Notes: a model not told the origin generated them from the sequence alone. Positions 6,873-15,444 are shown, numbered from the stretch's first letter. The stretch is DNA of 64,000 nucleotides from JAIQET01 sp035542575 (GCA_035542575.1 DATKLE010000139.1:1-64000), one strand, 5' to 3'. Made by a program: numbers and translations.

Positions 6873-7286
6873 TCACGATGCGATTTCTCCGTACTCGAAC
6901 GAATTCATCATGGTCTCTTCCAGTCTCACCTTGTCCAGATGAGCAAACTGAAAAGTGCGCCGCAAAATATCGTAGATGGTGATGCACAGGTTCTCGGTGG
7001 TGGGCACCGCCCGCGCAAATTCCGCCTGCATATTCAAATTCTCGTGGTCGAAACGCTCCAGGATTTCACGGCGCACAACCTCATCCAGCTCTGAAAGATT
7101 GCATACCATGCCCGTGTGCTGGTCCACCGGACCGCTCACGGTGACCTCGAGGGCGTAATTGTGGCCATGTCCGTACGGGTTGTTGCATTTGCCGTACGTG
7201 GCGGCATTCTCCGCGTCCGACATCTGGTCGCTGTGCAGGCGGTGCGAGGCCGAAAACATATAACGCCGGGTGAGATGCGCCTTCAT
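6873..7286 (-). CDS. 6-pyruvoyl-tetrahydropterin synthase family protein, paralogue A
   Basis: A 137-residue PTPS/QueD-fold protein. Zinc ligands are H15 (FSASH), H40 and H42 (HGH), and the catalytic cysteine is C34. The spacing C-x5-HGH (CNNPYGHGH) is that of animal-type PTPS rather than the C-x3-HGH of E. coli QueD. The DH pair (FDHENLN), PTTENL and the substrate-binding Glu (VRLEE) are present. Its start overlaps the end of paralogue B by four bases (ATGA). It probably makes 6-pyruvoyl-tetrahydropterin from FolE product; queuosine synthesis is the alternative but queC/queE are absent here. Confidence 0.9.
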   Translation of the reverse strand: MKAHLTRRYMFSASHRLHSDQMSDAENAATYGKCNNPYGHGHNYALEVTVSGPVDQHTGMVCNLSELDEVVRREILERFDHENLNMQAEFARAVPTTENLCITIYDILRRTFQFAHLDKVRLEETMMNSFEYGEIAS

Positions 7287-7699
7287 GCTTCTCCGTAGAA
7301 ATCCACGAACAGGTCGGGCGTTTCATACACCCGCACCCGGTGCAACTGCGCTTTTTCCAGCTTCGGCGCCAGGCGTTGCCAAATGGCGATCGCGAGGTTC
7401 TCCGTCGTCGGAATACGCGTGAAGAACTCGGGGACCTCTTTGTTCAGGAAGCGATGATCGAGCGCGTCCAGCACCTCGCGGTTCAGGACCTCCTTCAACT
7501 GCTTCAGATCCACTACAAAGCCCGAGCGGGGATCCACGTTGCCTTTCACCGTGACTTCGAGCGTGTAGTTGTGTCCATGGCCGTTGGGGTTATTGCACTT
7601 GCCGAAGAGGCGCTGGTTCTCCTCCGCCGTGAACTCGGGGTTGTGATAGTAGTGCGAAGCGGAAAACTCGGCTTTGCGCGTCAGATAGACCATGTTCAA
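7283..7699 (-). CDS. 6-pyruvoyl-tetrahydropterin synthase family protein, paralogue B
   Basis: A 138-residue paralogue of the next gene, with H16, C35, H41 and H43 in the same layout (FGKCNNPNGHGHNY). This stretch is strikingly close to animal PTPS. The LDHRFLN relay, PTTENL and VRVYETPD are also intact, so both copies look catalytically competent. Its start overlaps the upstream glycosyltransferase stop and its stop overlaps paralogue A, both by four bases, which indicates translational coupling. The two copies differ in the loop after the first His (YYHNPEF versus RLHSDQM), which may mean different substrates or a heteromeric enzyme. Confidence 0.9.
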   Translation of the reverse strand: MNMVYLTRKAEFSASHYYHNPEFTAEENQRLFGKCNNPNGHGHNYTLEVTVKGNVDPRSGFVVDLKQLKEVLNREVLDALDHRFLNKEVPEFFTRIPTTENLAIAIWQRLAPKLEKAQLHRVRVYETPDLFVDFYGEA

Positions 7700-8835
7700 C
7701 CCTGGACCACGGTAGCGCCGGCGCTTCGACTTTGCTCAGAGCAGGCTTGGCGGCCGTCGCGGGGGCGTTCTGCTTCCACTGCGTCGTTGAGAACCACATC
7801 CACACCGCGATGATCTCCGCGGTAGCTGCGTCCCTTCCAGCTCACACATCCACCCCGATAAGCGAGTTGGGAACGCAGCAGCAGATAGGCAAACAGTGGC
7901 AGTCCGATCAGCGACAGAACATTGGCGTCCCAGAAAAAATGCGCTCTGCGGATTCGCATCCAAAAGAAAAAGGACATCACGGCGCCAAGTGCTGCGGCCA
8001 GGGCCCCGACCTGCCACTTGCCCCCGGCGATCTTGATGATTGCCGCCGCAACGCTGCCCGCGATCAAAACGAATTCCGTCAGGCGCAATGCCGCCAGCCG
8101 GCCTGGCCCCGGAAACAGCTGTGCCAGGTTCTTGGTCCATCCCTCGCGCAGTTGCGCGAAGCTGCGATACATGCGAGTGCGGACCGCATCGCCGCCGTAG
8201 CGGAAGAAAATCCTGCGCCCCGACCATTTCACGGCGCGGGCCAAGGCAACGTCTTCGAGCAAGCTGGTGGCCACGGCGGCGTGTCCGCCGACCGCGTCGT
8301 AGGCCTCGCGGGAGATCAGCAGATATTGGCCGTTGGCGGCCGCGGCCGGAGACCTGGGATCGCTTACCCGCGACGGCGGGTAGGTCACAGCCAGCTCGGC
8401 GAAGATGACCGGCATCACCGCTTTCTCCCAGATGCCGCGTACCTCCTGCTGGGGAGAATAGGAAAGCAGAGCCGCGCCTCGCTGCTGTGCCTCCGCCAAA
8501 GCGCGGGCCAGCGAACCGGGACTGTGCACGGTGTCGGCATCGGTAAACAGCAGCCATTGGCCATGGGCGTGCCTGGCGCCGGTGACCAGGGCATTGTTCT
8601 TTCCGCTCCACCCCGGCGGCAGGGCGCCTGGATCCACGACCTGCACACCGGCAAACGACTGCGCGATCTCGCGGGTGCAGTCGCTCGAGCCGTCATCCAC
8701 CACGATGATTTCCAGGCTCAATCCGTCTTGCCGGGTCAGCGACTCCAGACAGGCGCCCAGGCTGGCTTCTTCGTTGCGCGCCGGCACGATCACTGACACG
8801 ACCGGCCCGCTCGATACTGGATGTAGCGCGGTCAT
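7696..8835 (-). CDS. Family 2 glycosyltransferase with C-terminal membrane segments
   Basis: A 379-residue GT-A enzyme. The N-terminus has the nucleotide-sugar fold: VSVIVPARNEE, IIVVDDGSSD and the metal-binding FTDAD. Then comes the acceptor region (LEDVALARAVK). Two or three hydrophobic segments occupy about residues 250-330. The layout resembles polyisoprenoid or carotenoid glucosyltransferases (CruC/HpnB-like). It is the first gene of the pterin operon, overlapping the next start by four bases. The acceptor could be a lipid, or, given the context, a pterin. The last 25 residues are encoded by a dispersed repeat word (7723-7748) and are probably not conserved. Confidence 0.85.
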   Translation of the reverse strand: MTALHPVSSGPVVSVIVPARNEEASLGACLESLTRQDGLSLEIIVVDDGSSDCTREIAQSFAGVQVVDPGALPPGWSGKNNALVTGARHAHGQWLLFTDADTVHSPGSLARALAEAQQRGAALLSYSPQQEVRGIWEKAVMPVIFAELAVTYPPSRVSDPRSPAAAANGQYLLISREAYDAVGGHAAVATSLLEDVALARAVKWSGRRIFFRYGGDAVRTRMYRSFAQLREGWTKNLAQLFPGPGRLAALRLTEFVLIAGSVAAAIIKIAGGKWQVGALAAALGAVMSFFFWMRIRRAHFFWDANVLSLIGLPLFAYLLLRSQLAYRGGCVSWKGRSYRGDHRGVDVVLNDAVEAERPRDGRQACSEQSRSAGATVVQG

Positions 8836-8860
8836 ACACCGAATCAGATATTATAGCCGT

Positions 8861-9349
8861 GTGCGACGCGTCTCTGCTCTCGTCGGTTTTCTGACGCTGC
8901 TTCTCGCCGGTTGCTACAGCGGTACACGCCCGCCGCGCATTGGCACCGCCGCTCCCGATTTCACCGTGCAGGATTCCAGTCGGCAGGTCACCCTCAGCCA
9001 ATTTCGCGGCAAAGTGGTGGTGCTGAATTTCTGGGCCACCTGGTGTCCGCCCTGCGTCGAGGAGATGCCCTCGCTGGTGCAAATGCAGCAGCGGATGGCC
9101 AGCAAAGGGGTCCAGGTGCTGGCGGTGAGCGTTGACGTCGACCAGGACGCTTACCGCAAGTTCGTGAAGGACCACCAAGTGGATTTGCTCACGGTACGGG
9201 ACCCCAGCCACAAGAGCAGCGATCTCTACGGCACCTTCAAGTACCCAGAGACCTACATCCTCGACCGCAACGGAGTGCTGCGGCGCAAGTTCATCGGCCC
9301 CGTCGATTGGAATACCCCGGAGATCGTGGATTATCTCAGCAAACTCTGA
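8861..9349 (+). CDS. TlpA-like thioredoxin-fold lipoprotein
   Basis: A 162-residue protein from GTG 8861. This start gives a lipobox signal (LTLLLAGC, Cys 18), so the mature protein is anchored in a membrane facing the periplasm. Then follow APDFTVQDSS, FRGKVVVLNFWATWCPPC with the CPPC redox pair, and the cis-Pro region YPETYILDRNG. It is a thiol-disulfide oxidoreductase of the TlpA/ResA/AhpC-TSA group. No Shine-Dalgarno precedes the GTG, but TATTAT lies about ten bases upstream, so the message may be leaderless. Only 25 bases separate it from the divergent glycosyltransferase. Cytochrome maturation is possible but no ccm genes are near. Confidence 0.88.
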   Translation: MRRVSALVGFLTLLLAGCYSGTRPPRIGTAAPDFTVQDSSRQVTLSQFRGKVVVLNFWATWCPPCVEEMPSLVQMQQRMASKGVQVLAVSVDVDQDAYRKFVKDHQVDLLTVRDPSHKSSDLYGTFKYPETYILDRNGVLRRKFIGPVDWNTPEIVDYLSKL

Positions 9350-9350
9350 G

Positions 9351-11540
9351 CTAGGGCATGCTGACGGCCAGGGCCTCATCGAGCGCCGGCTTGGGATTGC
9401 GCCGTACTGGCCCGGCTGCACCGGCCAGCTTGTTTTCTGTCTCTTCCCGGGCCTGCACGATCGACCGGAATTCAGGCGCATCCTTAAAGGGTTCCATCAG
9501 GGACTCAGAATGCAGCAAGCTGGCATAAGCCAGCCGCGGGGAAAACCCTGAGTCCCGCAGGAACAGACCGTATTCGTACCAATCAGCAGCCTCGCTGCGT
9601 CGGTCGCCGAGGGAACTGTCCAACCGGAGGGCACGCTGGTAGTGGAGCAGGGCTTCGGGGATTTTGCCGCGCACGGCCTCCAGTTCGGCATTGCTGACGC
9701 TGGCGAAACTCTCCAACTTCTTCTCGCCGCTCTGGGAGGCGAGTCGCAGCGCCAATGCGTAGCTGTTCTCGGCCTGGTCGGGGCGATTGGCCCGCACCTG
9801 GCATTGTGCCAGGCGCAGCACCGTGGTGATCAACTCCGCTGCCGGAGGACGGTCGGGCAACTGCGAGGCTTTGTCCAGAAAGATCACATAATGGGGGATG
9901 GCAGTCTCTGCCTTCCCTTCCCGATCCAACTCGTCGGCCAGGTAGAGGTGAGCACGCCACTGCGAGGGATCGAGCCGGAGCGCTCGTGTCCAGCTGTCCA
10001 GAGCTTCCTCAGGATGGCCCAGTTGCTCGGCCAGAATGCCGTGGTTCACCAGCAAGTCGGCATCCTTGGGCGCGTAGCGGAGCGACTGCCGCGTCAACTG
10101 GTAGGCTTCGTCGAAACGCTTTTGCCCGGTCAGATACTTGAGCAAGGCATTGCGCGGCGCCGGGTCGGCGGGATTGGTGCGGACTGCTTGTTGCCAGGCG
10201 GCGACCGCTTCATCCGTGTTTCCGCCTTCCAGTTGCTTGTGGCCGAGACGAGTCTGCACCGAGCTGTCGTAGGCATCGAGCGCCACCGCCCGTTGCAGAT
10301 CCGCAAGATTGTCGCTGTGCAGCGCGAAGTAGTAGCGCACTTGATCTACTGTTCCGACAGCCAGCAACAGCAAGACGGCGGAAACGCGCAGGGCGTGGGC
10401 CCCAGGAGCGCTGCCGACTATCCAGCGCAGGCCGGCGGCCACCTGACTGCCCGCCTCGGCCTTGGCGCTCGCCAGGCGCTCCCGTGAATTCAACAGCAGG
10501 GCGGCAATGCGGCCATCGCGAAGCTTCCAGATGGCTCCGTCCAGAATGAAATGATGGATATTCACCAGCGCGGTGAAAATCAGGAAGCTGCTCGTGAAGT
10601 CATAGTGGAAGACGCGGCTGGCCAGCCACGGTCCGGGCACGAAAAGTGCGATTCCGCCGACGATCAGCAGGCCGAAGTACGCCAGCGGACGCCAGGGCGC
10701 AGCGTTGTCTGCGCTGGACTCCCGCCGGGCATAGTAACTGGTGATCCATAGATATTGGGCGGAGTGCATCACCGCCAGCACTCCCGTGCTGTAGCGGCTC
10801 TGCGGAATCTGCAGCCGTTCGCCAAACGATAATGCGGTCGGCAGCAGGAACCACACGAACTGGGTGGAGAACAGGGTCAGCGAGGGCAACAGCGGCCGCC
10901 ATCCCACTTGCTCGGCCAATGCCGACAGACCGTAGGCAGAGAGAAGCACGAACCCGAGCGACAGCGGCAGCACCGCAATCGAGCTAAACCGCCCCGGAAT
11001 TCCCAGCGAAAGAAACAGCGGATCGCGCGAGGGCCCGGTGTGAAAGCTCAAGAAAAGGATTAAGTACGAGAGCAGAAAGGCGGCATACAAGGCGCGCCGC
11101 TCCGCGGTGGAGGGCTTGGCTCCGGCCCGGCGGGCGAACATCATGAACAAGCCGTAATTCTGTCCGCTGTAATGCCACGGGCTCCAGGTGAGGTAGAGGG
11201 TGAAGATCCAGGGCAGGGCGCGGAACCAGAAATGCGACACCAACAGCGTCAACGCTACCAGCGCCGTGATGTGAACCGTGAAGATGCGGTATTTCTCGAA
11301 ATCCTCCGCCCGGTGATAAGCCCGGTAAATCGTGGCCATGTAGTGGGGATAGTTGAAGAAAAGCGCGAGACCGTAAAAAGCGACCGACCAGGCGAGCGTG
11401 CTGGAAGACGTGGTGAAATACGTGAGCAACAGCAGAGGCAGCGACCATGCTCCGCAACCCACGACCAGATCAAGGCCGGGATTGTAGATCCAGAGCGGCT
11501 GGCCCGCGCCGGACAGCTGCGTGTCTGCGGATTTCGCCAT
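9351..11540 (-). CDS. Polytopic membrane protein with C-terminal TPR domain
   Basis: A 729-residue protein. Residues 20-360 hold eight to ten hydrophobic helices with conserved-looking aromatic and His motifs (NYPHYMATIYRAYHR, SPWHYSGQNYG, VNIHHFILDGAIWK). A further helix near 400 is followed by about six tetratricopeptide repeats (for example AVRTNPADPAPRNALL, ALRLDPSQWRAHLYLA). The His-rich membrane half recalls uncharacterised multispan families common in acidobacteria, and I cannot assign an activity. It converges on the tlpA-like gene with one base between the stops. The TPR part probably faces the periplasm or cytoplasm as a docking surface. Confidence 0.8.
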   Translation of the reverse strand: MAKSADTQLSGAGQPLWIYNPGLDLVVGCGAWSLPLLLLTYFTTSSSTLAWSVAFYGLALFFNYPHYMATIYRAYHRAEDFEKYRIFTVHITALVALTLLVSHFWFRALPWIFTLYLTWSPWHYSGQNYGLFMMFARRAGAKPSTAERRALYAAFLLSYLILFLSFHTGPSRDPLFLSLGIPGRFSSIAVLPLSLGFVLLSAYGLSALAEQVGWRPLLPSLTLFSTQFVWFLLPTALSFGERLQIPQSRYSTGVLAVMHSAQYLWITSYYARRESSADNAAPWRPLAYFGLLIVGGIALFVPGPWLASRVFHYDFTSSFLIFTALVNIHHFILDGAIWKLRDGRIAALLLNSRERLASAKAEAGSQVAAGLRWIVGSAPGAHALRVSAVLLLLAVGTVDQVRYYFALHSDNLADLQRAVALDAYDSSVQTRLGHKQLEGGNTDEAVAAWQQAVRTNPADPAPRNALLKYLTGQKRFDEAYQLTRQSLRYAPKDADLLVNHGILAEQLGHPEEALDSWTRALRLDPSQWRAHLYLADELDREGKAETAIPHYVIFLDKASQLPDRPPAAELITTVLRLAQCQVRANRPDQAENSYALALRLASQSGEKKLESFASVSNAELEAVRGKIPEALLHYQRALRLDSSLGDRRSEAADWYEYGLFLRDSGFSPRLAYASLLHSESLMEPFKDAPEFRSIVQAREETENKLAGAAGPVRRNPKPALDEALAVSMP

Positions 11541-11687
11541 ATTGATGGGTGGGGAGACCGCCTGCGCGGATTATAAGTGGGCTTCGGGGAGGTCGCCGTA
11601 CCCAGAAGGGTTCGGCTGAAAGTAACCCCGTCTTTTCGCGGAGGAAGACGCAGCAAGCTTCTTTGCTGATGCTCCGGGTCTTTTACA

Positions 11688-12770
11688 ATGCCATCTGTGA
11701 AGTCCTGGGACGTCATCATCGTAGGCGGCGGGATCATCGGCCTGTCGCTTGCGATTGCCCTGCACAAACGCGGTGCCAGGGTGCTGGTGGTCGAGCGCGG
11801 TGAACCCGGGCGCGAGGCATCCCACGCCGCCGCTGGGATGTTGGCCGACTGTACTCTGGAAACTCCCGCTGCGCTGCAGCCTCTGGCCACGGCCAGCGCG
11901 CGAATGTATCCTGAGTTCGTTCTCGAGTTGCAGGACGAATCAGGTGTGGATGTGGACCTCCGAGACCAGGGCACGCTGATCTTCCCGCCTCCCGAGCACG
12001 TACACGAGCGTCCCGGCTTCACCGCCGCGAGCCTGCTCCCCTCCCCTCTTGCCGTCCTTGAGCCTGCGCTGGCGGAGCCCAGCCGAGCGGCGATTTACTT
12101 AAAGGAGCGCAGCGTTGATCCGCGGGTGCTGGTGGCGGCGGCGTTAAAGGCGGCGAAGCACCGCGGGATAGATATTTCTTCAGGCACAACGGTTACGGCG
12201 GTGCTTCTATCCGACGGCCGCGTGACCGGAGTCAGCACCCACAAGAGTTCTTACCCTGCTCCCGTTGTCGTGAACTGCGCCGGAGCCTGGGCGGGACATC
12301 TACCCCCACACCCATTTCCGACGCGTCCGGTGAAGGGGCAGATGCTCTCGGTCGTGGGCGCGCCACGCCATGTTCTACGCCACGTGATCCGTTCGCCCGA
12401 GGTATATCTGGTGCCACGCAGCGATGGCCGCATCCTGATCGGCGCGACGGTAGAAGAGGCTGGATACGACAAGCGCACCGACGCCGATACCATCCATCGC
12501 ATGCACCAGGCCGCGATCCGATTGGTCCCCGCTTTGAGCGGAGCGCGCGTGCTGGAGGCCTGGGCCGGATTGAGGCCCGGTACCCCCGACGATCTCCCCA
12601 TCCTTGGCGTCACCCCTACGCCGGGGTATTTCGTGGCCACCGGACATTTCCGCGACGGCATCCTGCTTGCGCCCGCGACTGCACACGTCATGGCGCAACT
12701 GCTGACTGGCATCCAGCCTGAATACAACCTGACGCCGTTTTCCTTTGCGCGGTTCTCCAGGGCAGCGTAG
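11688..12770 (+). CDS. thiO: FAD-dependent glycine oxidase (ThiO-like)
   Basis: A 360-residue DAO-family flavoenzyme. The dinucleotide-binding motif VIIVGGGIIGLSLA lies at residues 9-22, followed by ASHAAAGML, the RPVKGQ substrate-site segment, and the C-terminal EAWAGLRPGTPDDLP and GHFRDGILLAP that are typical of ThiO. It should oxidise glycine to iminoacetate for the thiazole ring of thiamine. No thiS, thiG or thiF lies nearby, so the pathway link rests on family resemblance. A D-amino-acid oxidase of other specificity is possible. Confidence 0.88.
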   Translation: MPSVKSWDVIIVGGGIIGLSLAIALHKRGARVLVVERGEPGREASHAAAGMLADCTLETPAALQPLATASARMYPEFVLELQDESGVDVDLRDQGTLIFPPPEHVHERPGFTAASLLPSPLAVLEPALAEPSRAAIYLKERSVDPRVLVAAALKAAKHRGIDISSGTTVTAVLLSDGRVTGVSTHKSSYPAPVVVNCAGAWAGHLPPHPFPTRPVKGQMLSVVGAPRHVLRHVIRSPEVYLVPRSDGRILIGATVEEAGYDKRTDADTIHRMHQAAIRLVPALSGARVLEAWAGLRPGTPDDLPILGVTPTPGYFVATGHFRDGILLAPATAHVMAQLLTGIQPEYNLTPFSFARFSRAA

Positions 12771-12823
12771 CCCGCGCCTGCTGCCGTTGCCTCAAGCAAT
12801 CACCATGCGGAAAAACGGCCCCG

Positions 12824-13171
12824 CTACTGCGGTGTTTGTGCCATGGGCGGAGGACCACCCATCCGCTCCATGTGGTCGATGAGAGCTTGCCACATGTCCA
12901 CGTTGGCCTGCCAGCGTGCTTTTTCGGACGCGTCGCTGATCTTGGCCACGTTGACCTTCATCTGCTCCAGGGATGTTTTCAGCTTGTCAATATCCGCCTT
13001 CATGGCCTCCATGCGATGCTGCCGCATCTCCATCATTTTCTGGCGGCGTGCGCCTGGGGCCGCTTGTGGCGGGCTCGGGGGAGACGCGGGCTGCTGCTGG
13101 GACGTGTCCTGTCCCCACGCCAAACAAGTCAGGGTTAACACCAGAGCGAGCAGAAAGCTTTTGAGCTTCAT
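12824..13171 (-). CDS. Small secreted helical protein
   Basis: A 115-residue protein. ATG 13171 is chosen because AAAGGAG lies just upstream and a clean signal peptide (MKLKSFLLALVLTLTCLAWGQ) follows. After a Pro/Gln-rich linker (residues 22-45) comes a Met-, Lys- and Glu-rich helical region, MMEMRQHRMEAM and DKLKTSLEQMKVN, that looks like a coiled coil, and then a Pro-rich tail. It resembles small periplasmic Spy/CpxP-like or pilus-chaperone-like helical proteins only in style. Function unknown. It is convergent with thiO. Confidence 0.8.
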   Translation of the reverse strand: MKLKSFLLALVLTLTCLAWGQDTSQQQPASPPSPPQAAPGARRQKMMEMRQHRMEAMKADIDKLKTSLEQMKVNVAKISDASEKARWQANVDMWQALIDHMERMGGPPPMAQTPQ

Positions 13172-13457
13172 GGAACTTCTCCTTTCCGAAACGTACTTCA
13201 CGAGTATAGACCCGAGCAAAGGAACAGACCTCTACGCCGAGCGCTGTTCGTGACCTCGTAGCTTAGCCACCGGGCACGGCTGGGGTATGCATGAGCTGCA
13301 ACAGGGTGTCGAATCGCTTGCCACATCGTCTAATTAGAGGGCTTTTTCAGCCCCTCATCTCACCGAGAGGAGCCCGCTGTTTCAGGTATACTTAGGCGTT
13401 TTATGGGTCACTTCAACGTCATCTGATTCGCGTCGTTCGCGAGAAAGGCACACCTTT

Positions 13458-14831
13458 ATGGCTTCCCCCGCAGTCGATTATGCCCGCGGTAACCAGCAGC
13501 GGTTTTTGAACGAACTGAAAGACCTGCTCCGCATTCCTAGTATCAGCACCCTGGAAGAGCACAAATCCGACATTCAGAAGGCCGCCGACTTCGTGGCCAG
13601 CGAGCTGCGCCGCATCGGCCTGGAGAATGTGGAGATCATTCCCACCCAGGGACATCCCCTGATTTACGCCGACTGGCTGCATGCCCACGGCAAGCCCACG
13701 GTGCTGTGCTACGCCCACTACGACGTGCAGCCTCCCGACCCGCTCGATGAGTGGGTCACGCCGCCCTTCGAGCCCACCGAGCGCAACAGCAACATCTACG
13801 CCCGCGGCGCGGTGGACGACAAAGGCCAGTTGTGGATGGAAGTGAAAGCCTTCGAATCGCTGATGAAGGCGCATGGCGGCAAGCTGCCAGTCAACGTCAA
13901 GATCATCTTCGAGGGCGAGGAAGAGGTGGGCGGTGAATCCATCGCCGACTACGTGCGCAAGCAGAAAGCCAAGTTAAAGGCGGACTTCGCCCTGGTGTGC
14001 GACACCGAGTTGTTCGCCCCGGATCTCCCGACGCTGTGCGTCGGCTTGCGCGGCCTGGTGTACACGGAAATCGAAGCTTACGGGGCAAAAACTGACCTGC
14101 ACTCCGGCATGTACGGCGGCGCGGCTCCCAATCCGTTCTTCGCCCTGATTGAGATGATCAGCAAGATGAAGGATGCCAAGGGCCACGTGCTGATTCCCGG
14201 CTTCTACAAGGACGTGAAGGCTCCCAGCAAAGACGAACTGAAAGCCTGGAAGCGGCTACCGTTCAACGAAGAGCACTACCGCAAGACGGAAGTCGGATCG
14301 AAGGTTCTGACCGGTGAGCCGGGATACTCGGTGCTTTACCGCACCTGGGCGCGTCCGACGCTGGAAGTTCACGGCATGCCTGGAGGCTTCACCGCGGCCG
14401 GCGCCAAGACCGTGATTCCGGCCAAGGCTGCGGCCAAGGTCTCGATGCGCCTCGTCCCCAACCAGGATCCCGACGACATCCTCAAGAAGTACACCAACTT
14501 CCTGAAGAAGATCACGCCCAAGGGCATCGAGATCAAAGTCAAGGTGCACAGCAAAGGTCCGGCTTGCGTCGTCGGCACCGACAACAAATACGTCAAGGCT
14601 TCCACCGAAGCCATGCACGAGGTCTTCAAGAAGGATACGGTCTTCATCCGCTCCGGCGGCTCGATTCCGATCGTCACCGATTTCCAGGATGTGTTGAAGA
14701 TTCCCAGCGTGATGATGGGCTTCGGCCTGCCCGACGACAACCTGCATGCTCCCAACGAGAAGTTCCACATCCCGAACTTCTACCGGGGGATCGAGTCCAT
14801 CTGTTTGTTCTTCGAGAAGCTCGGCGAGTGA
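13458..14831 (+). CDS. M20-family metallo-dipeptidase
   Basis: A 457-residue cytoplasmic dipeptidase of the CNDP/PepV-like M20 group, which cleaves dipeptides or acylated amino acids with two metal ions. All ligands are visible: H87 and D89 (AHYDVQ), D120 region (GAVDDKGQ), the general base and ligand Glu (EGEEEVGG), Asp (CDTE) and the late His (LHAPNE). The lid domain occupies about residues 200-380. There is no signal peptide. The start follows GAAAGG by seven bases. It is monocistronic, with nothing on the same strand before smc. Confidence 0.92.
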   Translation: MASPAVDYARGNQQRFLNELKDLLRIPSISTLEEHKSDIQKAADFVASELRRIGLENVEIIPTQGHPLIYADWLHAHGKPTVLCYAHYDVQPPDPLDEWVTPPFEPTERNSNIYARGAVDDKGQLWMEVKAFESLMKAHGGKLPVNVKIIFEGEEEVGGESIADYVRKQKAKLKADFALVCDTELFAPDLPTLCVGLRGLVYTEIEAYGAKTDLHSGMYGGAAPNPFFALIEMISKMKDAKGHVLIPGFYKDVKAPSKDELKAWKRLPFNEEHYRKTEVGSKVLTGEPGYSVLYRTWARPTLEVHGMPGGFTAAGAKTVIPAKAAAKVSMRLVPNQDPDDILKKYTNFLKKITPKGIEIKVKVHSKGPACVVGTDNKYVKASTEAMHEVFKKDTVFIRSGGSIPIVTDFQDVLKIPSVMMGFGLPDDNLHAPNEKFHIPNFYRGIESICLFFEKLGE

Positions 14832-15444
14832 TCTGCCGCTGGTCGGAGACGGGTCTATGACCCGTCCCCGGCCGACGGGACGGCTTTGATTCGTGTGCGG
14901 GCGTTGGTTCCAGCGCCGCTGCGGTTTGGCAGGATGCCCGGATGGCGTCAGGCTCTGGCAGCGTGCGGTTGTCTCCCTTTTTACTTGCTCTGTTCCAGCC
15001 CTTGCGCTAGGCTGTTTTCGCTCTCGCGATTCTCCCCTCCTCATACTTTCCTTCGCCCGTGTCCCGCTCTTGGACTGCACTGCCTATGCAGAATGAGGGG
15101 GTCGTGCCAATGGGCACACTATATGTGGTGTTTTCTTGCTTGACCCTGGCACATTTTCGCCGTTACAGTAGCTCTGATTTGTGCTCGCCCCGTCCAGCCT
15201 CGGGGAAGTCTCCGTCAGTGCGAAGGGTGGAGGCATCTGATTGGTAAACAATGCGGCGGGGCAACCTCATGGGTACCGCTGGTGATGGTGCGCGCAAGAT
15301 TTCTCGCCCGGCTGAACTGCGCCGGGCTGCGGGATGGCGCCTCTTCGATTGCGACGCCTTGGATTGCCGGCGGGACCCTTCGGCTTCGCTCAGGGCAGGC
15401 TGCCGGCGCTATGGCTGTAGTCCAGCGGCAATAAGGAGTACACG
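14832..15444. other. 613-base intergenic region with repeat fragments
   Basis: No gene is supported here. Near the right end are a half copy of the palindromic element (15293-15340) and a copy of the CTTCGGCTTCGCTCAGGGCAGG word (about 15379-15400). The smc ribosome binding site AAGGAG lies at 15433-15438. Base composition in 15040-15200 is lower in GC than the flanks, but I see no clear promoter. Confidence 0.6.
15293..15404. repeat. Half copy of the palindromic element plus CTCAGGGCAGG word
   Basis: 15293-15340 reads CGCAAGATTTCTCGCCCGG then CTGAACTGCGCCGGG and GGGATGGCGC, matching the right unit of the elements at 4209-4335 and 57700-57844. About 15369-15404 holds CGGGACCCTTCGGCTTCG then CTCAGGGCAGG, the second dispersed word, flanked by GCCGGC on both sides. 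Confidence 0.65.

Noticed and set aside
7732..8796. Plus-strand frame of 354 codons
   Set aside because: Antisense to the GT2 glycosyltransferase; it has no domain and starts in the repeat word.
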